The position numbers were made by a program, and so were the translations under genes. A stretch of 64,000 nt of DNA from Anisakis pegreffii (lineage: Eukaryota > Nematoda > Chromadorea > Rhabditida > Anisakidae): assembly GCA_035041965.1 (NCBI GenBank), contig JAPYMA010003014.1, positions 248,001-312,000 of the forward strand, given 5' to 3'. Numbering within the stretch: the stretch's first letter is position 1; each line of letters begins with the position of its first letter. Below are positions 26,336-41,300 of this stretch, one piece after another. The notes beneath the pieces were generated by a model. It worked only from the letters and a program-made list of their open reading frames with translations. It was not told where the DNA came from and ran no database searches.

Positions 26336-27584
26336 TGAATCCACTTTGAGGTTTTGATGATGCGATGCTTCTTGTAGTTGTTTGTGAGCCTTCAGCATCC
26401 ACCTTATCAAGCTGCTACCACTGAGTTTAACGGATTGATCATCACTTAGCAATAAAATATGATATTTTCGTTTTTGAATTGTATCAACTGATGTCACTGC
26501 TTAACCCCAGGTGAGGAGCTGGCATGCTACTCGCCCTATGACTCCTCTTCGACCTCTGGGATTCATTAAGGTGCCCAAAAACGTTCACATTTTTAACATA
26601 AGATTTTGGAGCACTTAGTCTCACTGAGCAAACAGTGAGTAAAGAAATTTTCCAATATTTATGCAGTGACTTCGAACGGTATAATTAACGTAGGCATGAG
26701 CCTATTAATAGTTTTTACCGTTCAATATTTCTCATATTCTTCCAATGAAATGAGCAATTTATTTTGGTCTCCAATCCGTATTCAGTGGCAGCCGGCTTGT
26801 AGTATTGGATTTTCAGTTTGTTTTTAGTTGTCGTTTGCCGTTGTGGGAATTGAAGTACTTATGCCATCAAGATGCAAAGTTACAAAGAGGAAAGATAATG
26901 AATGACAAAAAAAAAAATCCATTCGTCCTAATTGAAAGAAACAGTATTTTGAATGACAATGAAATCAAATATTACAATCAGGTTGCTTTTAAAGGATTTA
27001 TAGAAGTGAAAAGAAAAACCTCATTTACACAAGCAAATATACGAAGGAAATGTAAATTTCAAGGATTTGGGACATCTAAAAACAATAGTGAAACAGTAAA
27101 GTAATACAATGTCAAGATAAAAAATAGAAGCTGAAGTAGATAAAATGAAATACAATTCAGTAAAATAATAAAATAAAATACAATTCGAGGCATTTCTGAC
27201 CATCAAACGTTCTGAATATATAACAAATGTCATTAAATCACCCATAAAGGAATACATACGAAATTTAAGTAAATGATGCTGTACCTATCAGATGGCAGCT
27301 AACTATTGGTATGAGTATCGTCTAGTTAATTTTAATCCTCCTTAATTTAGAAACTTCTTGTTGTGTTCTGTTTGCTATACTGATTTATTCATGTTCTGCT
27401 TGTGCAGATGACACCTACGTATGCGGTATCTAATCTACACGACAGTTGATAGGTATTCTATTCATTCAAAATATTCCTGTCCTCATTATTATCGGTACCC
27501 GTGTTGTTATAATTGTCCTCATTCTCACTATAATCATCACCCATTTCACGTCAATGCTTTGTTTGCCTCACATCTGAATTACAA

Positions 27585-27991
27585 CACATCCTTTCATATC
27601 CGAACCCCCCTGGATTCTATGATGTGATTTATTCCATCAGCTATAATCTCATATCCAACATGGTGGTTTTTCAATCTGGGGAGCTCGCACCCTTTGGAGA
27701 TGTGAGATAAATTTTCATACATCAAAATATTCATCCATTTTTATACATTGAAGTCCATCCTCGCCTACTTTATATGCACATTTGCGTGTATAATGTAAGC
27801 GAGGATGGACTTTACTTACTCCACTCGGGGGAAATACAAGGGTCTGCGTCTCAGATATTCGGATAAAACCGCTAAATAACTGATTATTTTTATCTGTTCT
27901 GTCTTGAATAACTTAAATCTCCTCTGCGGAAAACTTCTTAATGAGACGCAGACCCTCGTTATAGGAGGGGATTCGGATATGAAAGGATGTG
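27585..27991. repeat. Nested three-hairpin inverted repeat
   Basis: A perfect 20-bp stem (27585-27604 with 27972-27991, CACATCCTTTCATATCCGAA) encloses two further hairpins: 27751-27768 with 27795-27812 (17 of 18 bp) and 27839-27853 with 27942-27956 (15 of 15 bp). All sit inside the larger 25.4-28.1 kb inverted repeat. Confidence 0.85.
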
Positions 27992-28140
27992 CTGTATTCC
28001 CCTCGTAACGGCGATTCGTTGTGTGATGAACGTCTTAATCGGTCACCTTGCGTGCGCTTCAGTTTAACCCTTCACCCATGAGCAACTCCACTGGTATCTT
28101 CGGGAGCGAATTGGAGAAGAGAATTATTCCCTGGTAATAC

Positions 28141-29373
28141 TTCCTATCAAAAAGCCACCGAGAGAGGTTGCAAATATCGCTCATTTCAATTTATTCAGCG
28201 CTAAGAAGGGTTCAAGAGCGAGATCCGAGACTTTGAATCGGCCGAAATTTGTGGATTTCTAGGACGGTTGGGCGCACATAACGGACAGTTTTCAGTTGCG
28301 AGAAATGGGAAAGAAACGATAGCTGGGATGGGTAAGTCTCATGTAAAGAGGCGGGGGTTGGGACGGTAAAGAGTTGTTAAGAAGAGGACTACCTGTTGAG
28401 AATGTCGATTGACCTCCGATCCCTTAAAGCGACCAGTTGAATTGCTCGTCTCGTTGTCCTCCTGGAATTCTCGGTCCATTGGACTGCGTTGGCTGTCGCT
28501 CGTACCTTTAAAATTCTTCAGTTGGATTTGATTTCTAGCATATTTAGTTAAATAACACGTGCACGTTAATCAAAAACGACTCATTAATTCGCATTATTCT
28601 GACGTTGTACATAGGATTCTGGTGATATTTCTGATTCTTGAATTGACTTCGTAGTATTTAGAAATTTCCGTTGAAAGAAAATGTAGTGGAAATGAGTGAT
28701 AATGAAAAAAATTCGTTCCGAAATGACTTCGTACGTGTAGAAAAAAACGAAAAAAATTACACGCGACGCTCTCGAATGATAACAATTCTAATTGTGTTGT
28801 GCACGTGCACTTGCATGAGCATGGTGATGTGAAGACGCGAGAGAGTGCATGAATTCGAGAGTGCATGGGTTCGATTCACAGTGTTTTGATATGTGTAGTT
28901 TGCTCGTTGTAGTTACAGTGATTGAAAGATGAAGCATGCTTATTGGTGTTTACATGAAGTGTTCAAGCTTTGTGCTTGCTTTCCTTATTGATTCGACTGA
29001 AAATAATTCACCAACTTGATAATATTTCAAATTCAGAACGCAATCAAGACTAGTTATGTGGCAAGATGAATCAGGTGGTTTTATGTGCTGTACAATAGAA
29101 TTACTTGGGATTTTTAAAAAGTATCTTATAAAATATAATGTATTGTAAAGTATAGGTGATATCTAGCGATTTTGTTTATTATAAATAATTCATCACCCCA
29201 TCCCCCTCCGCACCTTTCTCTTTGACCAAAACTGCCGAATTCACGAATATCTGTTTTTGTTTTTGTCGCGTCATTTAGTAACGGTATCGTTTTGTTCGCT
29301 TAATTTGTAGATTTATCGGCTCACTGGATAAAGTGAACGGCATTTGTGTGTGAAAAAGAATAATGATTGCAGG
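28141..29373. other. Region upstream of the UPF2 gene
   Basis: Presumed promoter region of the plus-strand UPF2 gene. No coding exon was identified. The first part (to about 28400) is G-rich and weakly matches the reverse complement of 25200-25350. Confidence 0.4.
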
Positions 29374-32300
29374 ATGAGTGAGCATGTTGAATCGTATCTG
29401 AGCGAAGTGCAATCTCGTGCAACTTTGCAGCAATCAGATCGGGAAAAACTGCGGTTAGCAGTATGTCTGAGTGAAGAGCAATTGCGTAAGATGGACAGTA
29501 CTCTGAAAAGAACCACTGCGTTCATGAAGAAACTCAAGAATGTTGCTGCAGCACAAGAGTCAACGATTCTGGCCGATCTTGATAAGGTAAGGTAACCTGT
29601 TCACTATAAATTGCACATAATTGTATGTCAGAATCACTGAGAAGTGCTAAGAATGCAACGAGATCATAACAGTGATTATCATTGCCCAATTTCGGATGAA
29701 AGAACGCTAACGAGGTTGATTCACCTTTCAGATTAATCTATCGAAATTTGTTGAAGAGATGGCCAATTCGATAGCGGATGCAAAAATCAAAACAAGTGAT
29801 ATAGCGACGGTTGTGAATATTTGTGTACAGTTGTCGTCGCTTTACGCTGATTTCCCATCAATATTACTTGCTGAGCTCAAGAAGATTCTCCCAATTCGCC
29901 GATCAGACAAAATCACAAATCCATCGAAACTTCGAATCGACCTGAGGTGTGCGCTTCAACTTTGCGTTTATTTTGTTTCTCATTCGGAATCATTATTTTT
30001 TGTGTTCCTCTCTCAATCGGTCGTATTACTATTGGTATTATTTGTTAGACTTTTTTGGCATGTCCGATATGTTTCTGTTCTATATCATTTAGATGCGTTC
30101 AGTGGCAAATAGCGTCCATCTGTGATTTGTCTAATAGTGTAATTATTCTGTTGCGTTTCTAGATAATAGATGAAACTAGAACGCGAAAATATTCTGTGAA
30201 CGACGGTAATGAAAATATTACTCGTTCAGGTTACTCGCCGAGTTGTGTCTGCACGGTGTTTTAGCTAAGGAAGGCGTCCAACTACTTGGTTCTACACTGT
30301 CATACATAACGCATACAGACAAGACAGATCATTACAATGTGCCCATATTATTGCCTCTTTGCAAATCACTTAGTGCTGATATATTTGGTGTACATCCTTA
30401 TTCGATTCAGCAGGTTCGTTTTCTGTTTTTTCGGATTGTTATTAATATTTTACAATGTTTACAATATTAATATTTCGTCCTCTTCCATTCTTTCAATTTT
30501 TACCACCAACCATAGTCACAGTCCATTGGTCGGTTATATTTGAAATGAGTCTGTTTCCCGAGACGTTGTCTCTGTTTCCAGATAGCTTGATGAATCCAGG
30601 GTGTCTGTGTTATACCTGTGAAATTTATTGATTCTCTCATTGAGTGATTATGATTAGACGGTCCCTAGATGTGAAGAAAATTAAAGTTAGGTCGAGTTTC
30701 ACTGGTATGATGTGACCTAATCTGATGTCCGATTCATTTTCAAGATAGAAAGGTATGTTGATTAAACATAAATGAAGTTAGTAGTGTTTTTCTTTTTAAC
30801 AGGAAGCATCTAAAGAGGGCGTAGAATTGAAACAAGTCGATGTGATACCTCGAGAGCAGAAAAAAGTGTTTGCGCGCTTGGTTCTAGAATATCGTAAAAC
30901 ACTAATCGATCATGTTACCAAGGTATTAATTTGGTTTATTGTTGCTTATCAGTTCATCAAACGACTTCGTTACCAATTTATTTATTTTAGTTCATTAATG
31001 GAATGTCATCATACCAAAAGTGATTCACTCAATCAGTATGAATCTCAAGCATTTTTATATATTTATGATTATCTGTGAACATTTAAGGAGTTGAATGAGA
31101 TGAATCGTTTATTGCTATCAATCAAAAGACAAACACGTACGAGGGGTGATGCGTCTGCAGAGGATCGTTCACGTTTGGAAGAGGCCAGACAACGCTATGA
31201 TAAGCAACTTCAGAATGCAGTTCAACTCAGTGATGCGATGGGCGTTGAAATGGAGGATATGGTCGAAGAACAGGTGATATTTCATGAACATGCCATCAGT
31301 TTTGTTAATTCTGATGTGTCACATTTGTTTATTTGGGCAGTTTTCCTGAGTCTAAGTTGAAATGAAACAATACTTGAAGGGATTTTTTGTGTGAGTGATG
31401 AGTTCGAAAATTCAGAACATTTGGATTGTTCGAGTTGCATTAATAATTGCATGTTGAAGAGTGAAGATGAAGAAGAGGAGATCTCAACATTGGAAATGGG
31501 TCGTGCTCTGCAAGAGGGGACACTTTCGGTGTGGCCAGACGAAGACACACGGCAGTTTTATGAGACCCGAATGGAACTTCGTCAAATGGTACCAGCGATC
31601 CTCTTTCAGGTATCTATCCTTCATGAAATTTGCACATCTCTCTGTTGATAACCAAACAGCAACCATCTATATCAACAGATTCAATTTCAGTTTCGGAATT
31701 TAACAGTTTTCATACCAATGTAGTTTTCATACGAATAGTTTAAAGAGTTGTAATTCCGACATTAAATATTATAAGAATGAATTTGCCTCTTATCGATGCA
31801 TATCCTTCAAGGATATCTGAAAAAGAATCAGAATTTATTGACTAAGTCGCCGAGGAAGTTGATAATGAGTCAGTTATTTCTTCCCCAATAATGTCAAAGT
31901 TTCGTCATTAAATGTGCACCGAAGTTTCGAAATAATCGACGAAGAATTAAGTGAGGTGATGAGTAGACTTTACTGGCAGAAAAAAATGTTTAGTTTGCGT
32001 ATGTCAAAATGATCGTTGTTTTGTTGAGATGTGAGAACAATCATTCAGGAATCCGAACAGCGAACACTGGAACCAGTGAGCGGTGAAATTGAAGATGTTG
32101 ATGTGAATGACCTCGAAGACATCGCTGAAGTCAACGAAGATGACCTGTCGCAGAGTGAAGGTACATGTTTGGCTTTTCTCAAAGAAAATATTTAGGTGTT
32201 TAGTGTAATATTTCAACAGTTTGCCCACATGATCATTTGATCATTCATTCAGTATTTGCAACTTATTACCTGTTGTGTCTGCTGTCAAAATGATACCATC

Positions 32301-35300
32301 TTATAGTGATCTCATTTGTTGCTTATCAGATTGCACCCGGATTCTATCGCATCATCTCATTCGAGACATTTAGCAGCATTGGTGTATTGGTCTGTTCACA
32401 GAGCAGCAGTTAGTTTCACCGAAATCTAAAGTGTTCAGTTCAGTTATCAAAGGGACAAACTGGTAGATGGTGGAACGATGTGGACTGTGGTTATAATTAG
32501 CGGTGGTTGTTTTTCAGAGGATGAAGACGAAGAAGAGGAATGTGAGCCACCAGCAGTTGAGGTGTGTGAGGTGAATGCAATCGACACATCGAAAGTGTCC
32601 GGTCAAGAGCTGAAATTGATGATGAACGCATTCCTCGAGCAGTTACCATGGCTCATCAATCGGGATCTGATCGACAAAGCCGCACTCGACTTCGTGACGA
32701 GTCTCAATACGAAAAATAACCGCAAAAAATTGTGTCAAAGTGAGTTGAATATATAATCGGAATAAAATGAAATCCCATAGTATTTTCCACAATCATTAAA
32801 TCAGTTATAATGCTTCGTCGTTCACTTGATTTGTTTAATTCAAACATCAGTGATCCCTTTCGTCCTACTCAAAATATCATCTGTTTTAAGTATTACCTAA
32901 TGATGAAGTTGTCGAAAATAATGCCGAAGGCAGTTGATTATTATGCACTGTTGCTAACTACTCAGATTTGATTCGCTCTGTGCGTGCACACATTTGCAGT
33001 AATATCGTTGTTTTGTAGTGATGTTGGAAAAGCATCGTGATCGTCTTGATTTGCTACCGTTCTATGCGCGTCTGGTGGCCACACTGGAGCCTGTAATGCC
33101 AGATCTGGCTCTTGAACTATCGCATGCACTCATCCAGCAGTTTAGGCTCACTGTTCAAAACCGTTCGAGATTACGCGTTGATTGGAAAGTCCGCTGTTGT
33201 AGATTCATCTCTGAGTTGGTCAGTTTCTGTGGTTGCTTTTGTTTATTCGATTGCTCGTTATTACTGTTTATCAGTATGATTCGAATAATGTACTCGTCAT
33301 CACTATTATTGTGAAGATGAAGCGTTCGGAATAGTCAGTTTCTTGTTGTATTCGTCATCATTATTATTATTATTACTGTTTTGATTACCCGTGTTATCAT
33401 TATTGATATGATTCGACTATTTCATCGATGAATGTGTTATATTTCGAACGTGCAATTTCAGGTCAAGTTCGGAATAGTGCCGAAAGCAGAAGCATTGTCG
33501 TGTTTGCGGATGGTACTGTTCGATTTTCGTGGCCATAACGTCGATATGTGCTGCGCGATGGTTGATTCGATGGGTCAGTTTTTGTATAGATCAACGGACA
33601 GTCACGGTAAGATGAAGATTCTGTTGGAAGTGATGATGAAGAAACGAAGTCGACTCAACGATCCAAGACAACAGGTTCGATTTGATGATTCTTTCTTGTT
33701 GCTACAGCATTTCATTTTATATGATCTCGTTCTTTTCCTTCTAAAATGGCAGTCAACAGTGGGTTCTGATCAAATTCTCACTTCTACTCACTTCTATCGG
33801 TTGAACTGATTTGTCTCCCATTGAAATTTACTTATAGGACTTGAAATTCATTTGAGTTGCGATTGGATCTTGTTGTATCCAATAGAAGTCATTTTTTGTC
33901 GGTCACCTCGAATGTAGAATTTGTTTTATAAATTGAAAAAATGACGCCAAAATGTTCGTTTTAGTTGGAATTGATGTGATCGGGTGTAAACTCAGTGTGT
34001 TAGTGTTATTTTAGATGTTAATCGACAATGCTTATTATACGTGTATACCACCGGAAAATGCACAATCAGCACCATCCACTAATCCTCCTGTGCACGATTT
34101 CATAAGACATATGATTGTGGCGTTAACGCGTTTCCGTGTTGATATCACCGTTCGGTGTTTGAGGAAAATCGACTGGAGTGATCCTGAGACTGCAGGTTTC
34201 TATTTACTCTTTTACAATAATCGGTTATGGAAGATTTATTTTACATCTGCATTCAAAATGCACTCTGTCAATCGTCTTTTTTTTTAAATTTTCATATACT
34301 GACTTTGTTTCATTTCTGTATAGGGTAAAATTTATGCATGGCAGTCGAACTTCAAACATATTCACATATTCTCCTATGATTCTAAGTTTTAAAGATCACT
34401 TTTTAACTATGGAATTCCGCAGTATTACTTAGGTGATTGAGATCGGATATGGGAAGTGATATTTTCATAGTAATTTTCTAAATTGTTATTGTCGTGATTG
34501 TTCAGAGTATGCGCTGCACTGTCTCAGCACTCCGTCACTTCTCAAATTCGGTAACATTCCTCATTTGGCGTCTCTCATCGCGATTCTGTCTTCGTATCAC
34601 GACTGGATTGGTATGTTGTTTTGATTCACCGTTATGATCAATACTTCATTGTGTTCCCGAAGTTCGCATTTTGTTTTTAAATAGGCCTTCGAATTTTGGA
34701 ATGTGATTTAGAAATTCCTTTTGCCTCATTTGATGTTAAAGAATTGTTAGTTGAACGGTTATTCACTGATATTTATTGGGGAAACGCGAATAATTCCGGT
34801 AAAATGTGCATTTATTCCAATAGGCAAGTGGTAGGGAATTGGTATGAATGAGTAAATGAATGGGTTGCGTATCAATCGAGCGTTCTTGTGCAGGTGTTAG
34901 TGTGTTGGATAATGTGCTGGAAGAGATTCGAATGGTGCTTGAGTTGAACCATACTTCGCTGAATCAAGATGCCGTGCTTGCGGTCACGTTCCTCGGTCAA
35001 CTCTACAATTACAGCGTTTGCGATTCGCCAATTATTTTCAAGGTAGGACTTTGTTTTATTTGTATTCATTTTATTTGTGTGAATGAAATAACGAGTGGAC
35101 ATCGACATCCGTGCGTTGATGTTATTGTATATAATCTATTCTATTTTGTTGGGAATTTGAAATAGAGTTTGAAACGTTAGATTCGTTTATTGAATTAGTC
35201 GAAAGGGATTTTGTTTTCAACACGTAAATCCTTTGCATGTTCCTTTACATCAGGAGGGGACAGTGAAGTTTACTTATCGTTTCCATTAAGCAAGTCGATG

Positions 35301-38300
35301 AACAGAGATAAGATAAAGTTGTAACAAGATTTAACCACAGCTGAGGGTAAGCTTCAACGTCAGCACGGATCAGCAACTAGTTCATAGAGCAATGGAACAT
35401 AACGACACCGTTCATTCTAAACGAGAATCATTCTAGACCCTTTATCAACTGATAACATTCGGTGCGTTCGATGTGCTTTTGGACGATTGGAATAATTTGA
35501 CTCGAGTCAGACTGGTCTGTGAACTGTTGCTAACGTGTGGTGAATATTTCAATGGTGGTTCAGCAAAGAAGAAACTGGATTGCTTTCTTGTCTATTTTTA
35601 TCGATACTTATGGGCTAAAAAAGATGCGTATGCAGCCCGGGAAGTGCCGTTCCCGAATGAGGTATGTCTTACAGGGTCATTAGTTTCTTGTTCTGTTTTT
35701 GTGAAATACTTAATTTAGCAATTTTTAATAATTATTGGAGGAAAGCAATCAGTCTGTTGCCTGATGTCAGAATGTTTGCAATAATTTGTTGCATAACTGT
35801 GTTATTCACTTGTAAACTTGTTTTTCGAGCAGATTCATTGAGATCTTGATCGATAGAAATGGTAGCTTATAGGTGATGTTTCGTGTTGAAGAAATGATTG
35901 AATATGTGCGTAAAGGAAGTAAACTTCCGGAGAATATGAAAGAAGCACAGCAACGAGTCGAGCAAATCGAAGAGCAATATAAATACGCGGTATTTACAAA
36001 TCACTTTTTTGATGTAAAATGTAAAATTTGTTTGATTTATTTCATGACTGGACAGTTTACCTAACGACAATTTGTCTAAAGATACATTGCCTTACGGATA
36101 GTTTCTTAATGGATATTTTGCCTAATAGGTAAAACGTGCAGGCAAGTTGTCCGGATACCGATTTGCTCGATTGTTCGGATGTCCGATTTGTATGGTGAAT
36201 TGATTGAATGTATGTTTGAGGTTGAGGCGAAGTTGGGTCATGATGAACACGGTGATACGGATAGTGATGAGGAGGATTTGGAGGAGGACGAGGAGAACGA
36301 CGACGATGAGGAGGAGGAGGAAGAGGAGGAGAAGGAGAAGCGCCGATTGATCGAGTCGAATCGATTGCTGGAAACGATCGGAGAAGAAGATGTCAGTAGT
36401 AGGTGAGTGGTTGTTGATTCATTTTTGTCGTGATATTCGTCGCATTTCAAAGAATTAAAACACGACAAGAGAATGCATGGAAAAATTCGTGCATAGTTGT
36501 TTTTTTAAAGATTTTTTATGATTTATCTTTATGTCTTTTTATTGTGTTGGTTTCCCCAGCATTTCTTGAATTATTACCGAAGGAAAATTAATCATCGATG
36601 GAATCCATTTCTATGATTGATTTTTTTTGTTCAACTTGTGGCATTTCTGCAAATTGAGCGTTTTGAATATTGCAAAATAACATAAGAAGATCTGATAATG
36701 TAAGAAAAAACAGTGGAAGAACTCAATATAAGGTAAGAAAATAACAAAGGAACTTAAAAGAGTTCTGATCTGATTCGTTTGAAGATGTAATTTGTGCGGA
36801 AAAATGCTTTTCGCAAGTTAATCTTCTATTTTCATTAAACCATTTTCGGATAATCCATTGAGTGAAATGAAGAATATATTTATTCCAAGCATCTGTACTG
36901 ATCATTTATCGAAAGAGGGTTTTACAATTGATTATATGATTGCAAGAACTCACGATAGTGCGATAAAGCCGTCCTCATCATCATGACTTCATCTTTTTAG
37001 GCACTAATAACATGCCTCATTACCAAATCCCATTATTTATGTATCATAGCGTAGTCTCCTTATTTGGATATGTGAGCGTATAAGTATATTATCCCCACGA
37101 GCGAAAGCATGCTATTATGTGCTCATCTTGAGCACTATCTAGTGTATGCAAGCATCTATATTAGTGCTTGTCTTGCCCCCTTATTTAGTTATATACCACC
37201 ATTAGGCCCCCCTTCACCCTTCAACAGTTCATGTGGCCGCAGTTCCCCTCCTTTGGCAATCTATTACATCTTTGTGACAAATGAGAAGAAAATAAAGAAA
37301 TTGATTCGATTTCCAAGGAGTTTTCTATCAAGAATTCTTCAGGGGTTTCAACGAAATCATTTGTTCCGATCAAATATATATTTTGGAAGAAATTATCGAA
37401 CATCTGTCAAGGACATTTGAGGCGAAGTCAGTCCACTGATCTCAAAGTCACTGATCTCAATCCACTGTGAAGTGAACTTCTACCTTCTCATCGGAAAGAA
37501 TTCAAATGCTCTTAGGTGGAATTTCCTCATGTGAACACCAATAATGTATACATTTTTGTTTCACATGAAATGATCTGTAAGGGAATGAATTCACAAATAG
37601 ATACCTGAGTGCAGAAGCTCATCGAAACAGCTCATATTTGAATGCACATCCAAGCAAGTGAATAAATGACCGAATAAATTGGGTTATTTAGCATTTATAG
37701 TTAGAGTGCTTTCTGGCTGCTTCATTCCCTCTCATCTTAAATTCAATTTACTTTCCTATCATCATCATCTCACAATCGTTATCGTTATTCTCTTACAGCA
37801 CGGCAAGTCACCAAAATGAATTAATTGCCCTCATCTTTAGGTTACTTAAAATTGATTATTTTGTTTCTTCATCGAGTCATTTTTCGATCGATCTCAAGAC
37901 ATTATCGTTTACCACTTATTTATTGCACTAGTCGGCTTTTCATGAACAAATTCACTTAAGGATTCCAGTCATTTCGTGTTAATGAGAGAATTATCCCACG
38001 CAGTGGGTCATTTCAATATCAGTGGCGAATTTTTGCCTTTTCCATTATACATTTTGGCAGGATCAGTCGTTTGATCTGTTAGAGATTTTGTGGTCTTTGA
38101 TTTGAACCGAGGGTGAAGTGCTGCTGAAGTGTGGATAAGCTTGAGATTAGCAAGAGTAATTGGTTACATCTAATGTGTGGTAATCTTTACTGGAAATATG
38201 CATATGAATCTGTATCTTTGAAAATGAAAGGAGGAACACTCGTAATAATGTGATCAGTCAAAATTGAACATCTTCGAGATATTCGATTATGTGATAGTGT

Positions 38301-41300
38301 TATATAAGGGAGCATTCAAAGTTTTGCGGATGTTATGTATTTGGCGGAAGAATAGTGAAAGTTAACGTGTTGGATTTGATGCATTCACATAGTCGTCATT
38401 CGAATAATATCTGAAGATGTTGTAGTTGTGAATAGAGTTGGTTTTATCAATCACTACGAAAGAGGTTGACTCGAAATGTTGAATGAATGAAGCGCATAGT
38501 GACATTTCGGGGATAATGAATCATCAATCAGCGCGATATTTTATGTGTTATGTTTAACAATATTGCTCATTAGCTTGAAACTGGAGTTGTTGCCGATAAA
38601 TGCTATTTATCAATGCGATTCCATTTTATTACAATGAATATGATTGACAAATGCCCCCTGTTTTTATTGTTTTGCTTTCGGTTATGAGGCGGAGGATGAT
38701 AATCAATTATCTTTTATGTTTTGACACTTTGTGTTTACATCTCTTCTACGGCTAAAGTACTCCTTTTACAATCGAAAAGCTAACAGTAAGCAAACACGAA
38801 AGCTAGCTATCATTTGGCGCATCTTTTCCGTATATCAAAAATTAGTGGTTGATTTCATAGAGTCTTGTCGAGACAAACAAATGTAGAGTTTTAGCAGAAG
38901 CAAATAAAAAAGTAGAAAAAGCAAAAATTCTGCATATTGAAGTGAAATGAGTTAGTTCTGCTGTGATGGTTGTTCTCAATTGCATTTTTAAGAGCATTGT
39001 TTAATATCAGTTAAAATTAGTTACTGGGAGAGGTAGATGTATGTTTACATGTGTTATAATGTTATATCAGATATTGTAAAACATCTTTCATTCTGTATTA
39101 ACAGCAGATGATATCACTGAACAAATAGTCATATTCATTTCATTTATTCATGCCCATCATACTCGGGTGTGTTGTTGAAATCAATCCTTGGACAAAAAAC
39201 CAAATAATTGCAATGTGTTGTTGAATGTTATCTGGGAAAAGAAGTGTTCAACGATATCCTTGTGAAGTATACTATTACATATTCACTTGATATTTGTTTG
39301 TTTGCAAGATGCACACAGTATCAATCGTTTCAAAATTTGCTTTCAAACATCGCATACTCAAACAATGGTTTCTCATATGAATTGAATGAATATTCATGGT
39401 ACATTCCATGTTATCTTTCTCATATTTCTGAGCAAATAATGTCGGGCATAATTCATATCAATTAAAAATGATTTACATACACGATAATACGCTAACATGT
39501 AATTGATGGGTTATGCAGCAGACTCAAACCAATATTTTAAGATTAGCAAAAATTCATCGCAGTTGAGGTTCCGTTAACCAGCATTGAGTAGAAAATGAGT
39601 GATATGAGTTTAAATTCTAACGAGGCACTGCATTGCACGTGTTGGGTGTGTTTTTTTTCTTTCATTGGGAAGGGGAACGATGAACTGCTTAAAAGCTGAC
39701 ATAATTTCGCGTATGTAAAATGATTTTTTTTTGAGATCAGTCTAACAATAAGATAAAGTTATCAACATTGCTCATTTCGATTCGATAGTGAGAGTCTCCA
39801 TAACAGCAGCATTAAAGAATGAAATAATGATGATGATAAAACGAATGACAAATAAAAGATGAAATTTAGTGATGAGATTGGTACGTTGTCATTCTATGAT
39901 GACGCCGAAGATGTGCACGTACACACGAATCATGTCGTTTTGCCTGAAGATGATCAGTTCGTAAGGCAACTTGATCAAATGGTTCAAGAAGCCATGCAGG
40001 TGCTGTCCATTTTCTCATTCATCTCTTGTTCTTTCACTCGCGTGCAAATTCCTTTCAGATTTCATTAATCCAAGAACAGTTGTGTCCTAATGAGTATGAT
40101 TTATCAAAAAGGCAGCATTATGCAAGTTGATCTATTATTTTTGATTTACAGTGCACATCCACAGTTATCGGTTTTGCTCTATTTGAGAATACACTAATAA
40201 AGTGAAGGAAAAGATGTGAAGATAATGGTTATTTTATTATATCTTCACATTCAGACATGCTAATTCATGTGGCTTGAAAGCATCAATATACTCCTTAGTG
40301 CACCGGATTACCCTTATAAGCACATGCTTGATTAGGTCATGTGAATGGCCAATTTGATGATCAGTCTGCAGGCTTAAGTCCTTTTTGATCTCTAACGATC
40401 ATAAAAACAATAATGCGAAATGTCCAGTTCAACGAGATAGTATAGGAATGATATAATGTAATGAGAGCATCTAGTGAATTATTTTTTGTCGATTAGCATT
40501 TTAGAAGGTAAACGAGGTAGATAAAACTGATGAGATGCAATCACGTGAAGGCTGAGAAAAAAGAGATGGGAACTTGGTAAGATTACTGATGTTTTTATTA
40601 GGAGTTGCTGGTGGTACTTATGCGGTTGTATTTGAGGGGTTTATAGCATCGGTGGTTGATTGGTTGAAAAGGAACGAAACGAAACGAAATGAAATGAAAT
40701 GAGTGAAAGTGGAGTGTAAGAACGACGACTCGATTCTATTCGAGTCAATTTAATTCACTAATACGATTTTGAAATGACGATGACAAGATTGCATTATTGA
40801 GTTTAGGTTTTAAGAAGAAGACGACGAAGAAGAAGAATACATCAGTAGTCTTACTCCAGCTTAGTTTAGATGTTGATTTTAGTTTACGTTACTTCATCAC
40901 TTACTTATATTTTACTTACATAAAACATGAATATATATGTAGATTATAGAGGTACATTCATCTGTGTGTGTGCCCAAACATATACACATCGATATATGCA
41001 CACATTTATTTGCAATATATAACATTTACGTTCATCATTTTAAGTTAGTAATTAAACGATTGCACCAAATGAATACAACAAACATCTTGTAAAATGGAAC
41101 GCCAAAATAAAATAACAAAACATAGCATTACACGGAAAATTTTGCATTATTACAATCACAGTTAGAGTATATCATAAACATATTATTTGTTGACGTGGTG
41201 AATTGATCAAGTGATCGTTTGATTATTCGGTATTTGGATTGGGTTTGCTGATTAGATTGCATCCAATCCGTGGAATATAATAATTGTTTAGATTCAAAGG

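Larger units (their letters stand above)
25360..28140. mobile_element. Long inverted-repeat (foldback) element
   Basis: The left arm, about 25360-25496, is the imperfect reverse complement of about 28003-28140. At the inner end GAATCGCCGTTACGA (25481-25495) matches 28003-28017 exactly, and at the outer end the TTACCAGG block near 25361 pairs with CCTGGTAA near 28131. Similarity continues more weakly outward. The 2.5-kb centre is A+T-rich, contains smaller inverted repeats and has no transposase frame I can recognise. A non-autonomous foldback or degraded DNA transposon is likely. Exact ends were not found. Confidence 0.65.

Noticed and set aside
36238..36468. Minus-strand Ser-rich frame
   Set aside because: Antisense of the Glu/Asp-rich UPF2 exon (GAG/GAC codons give CTC/GTC-type complements).
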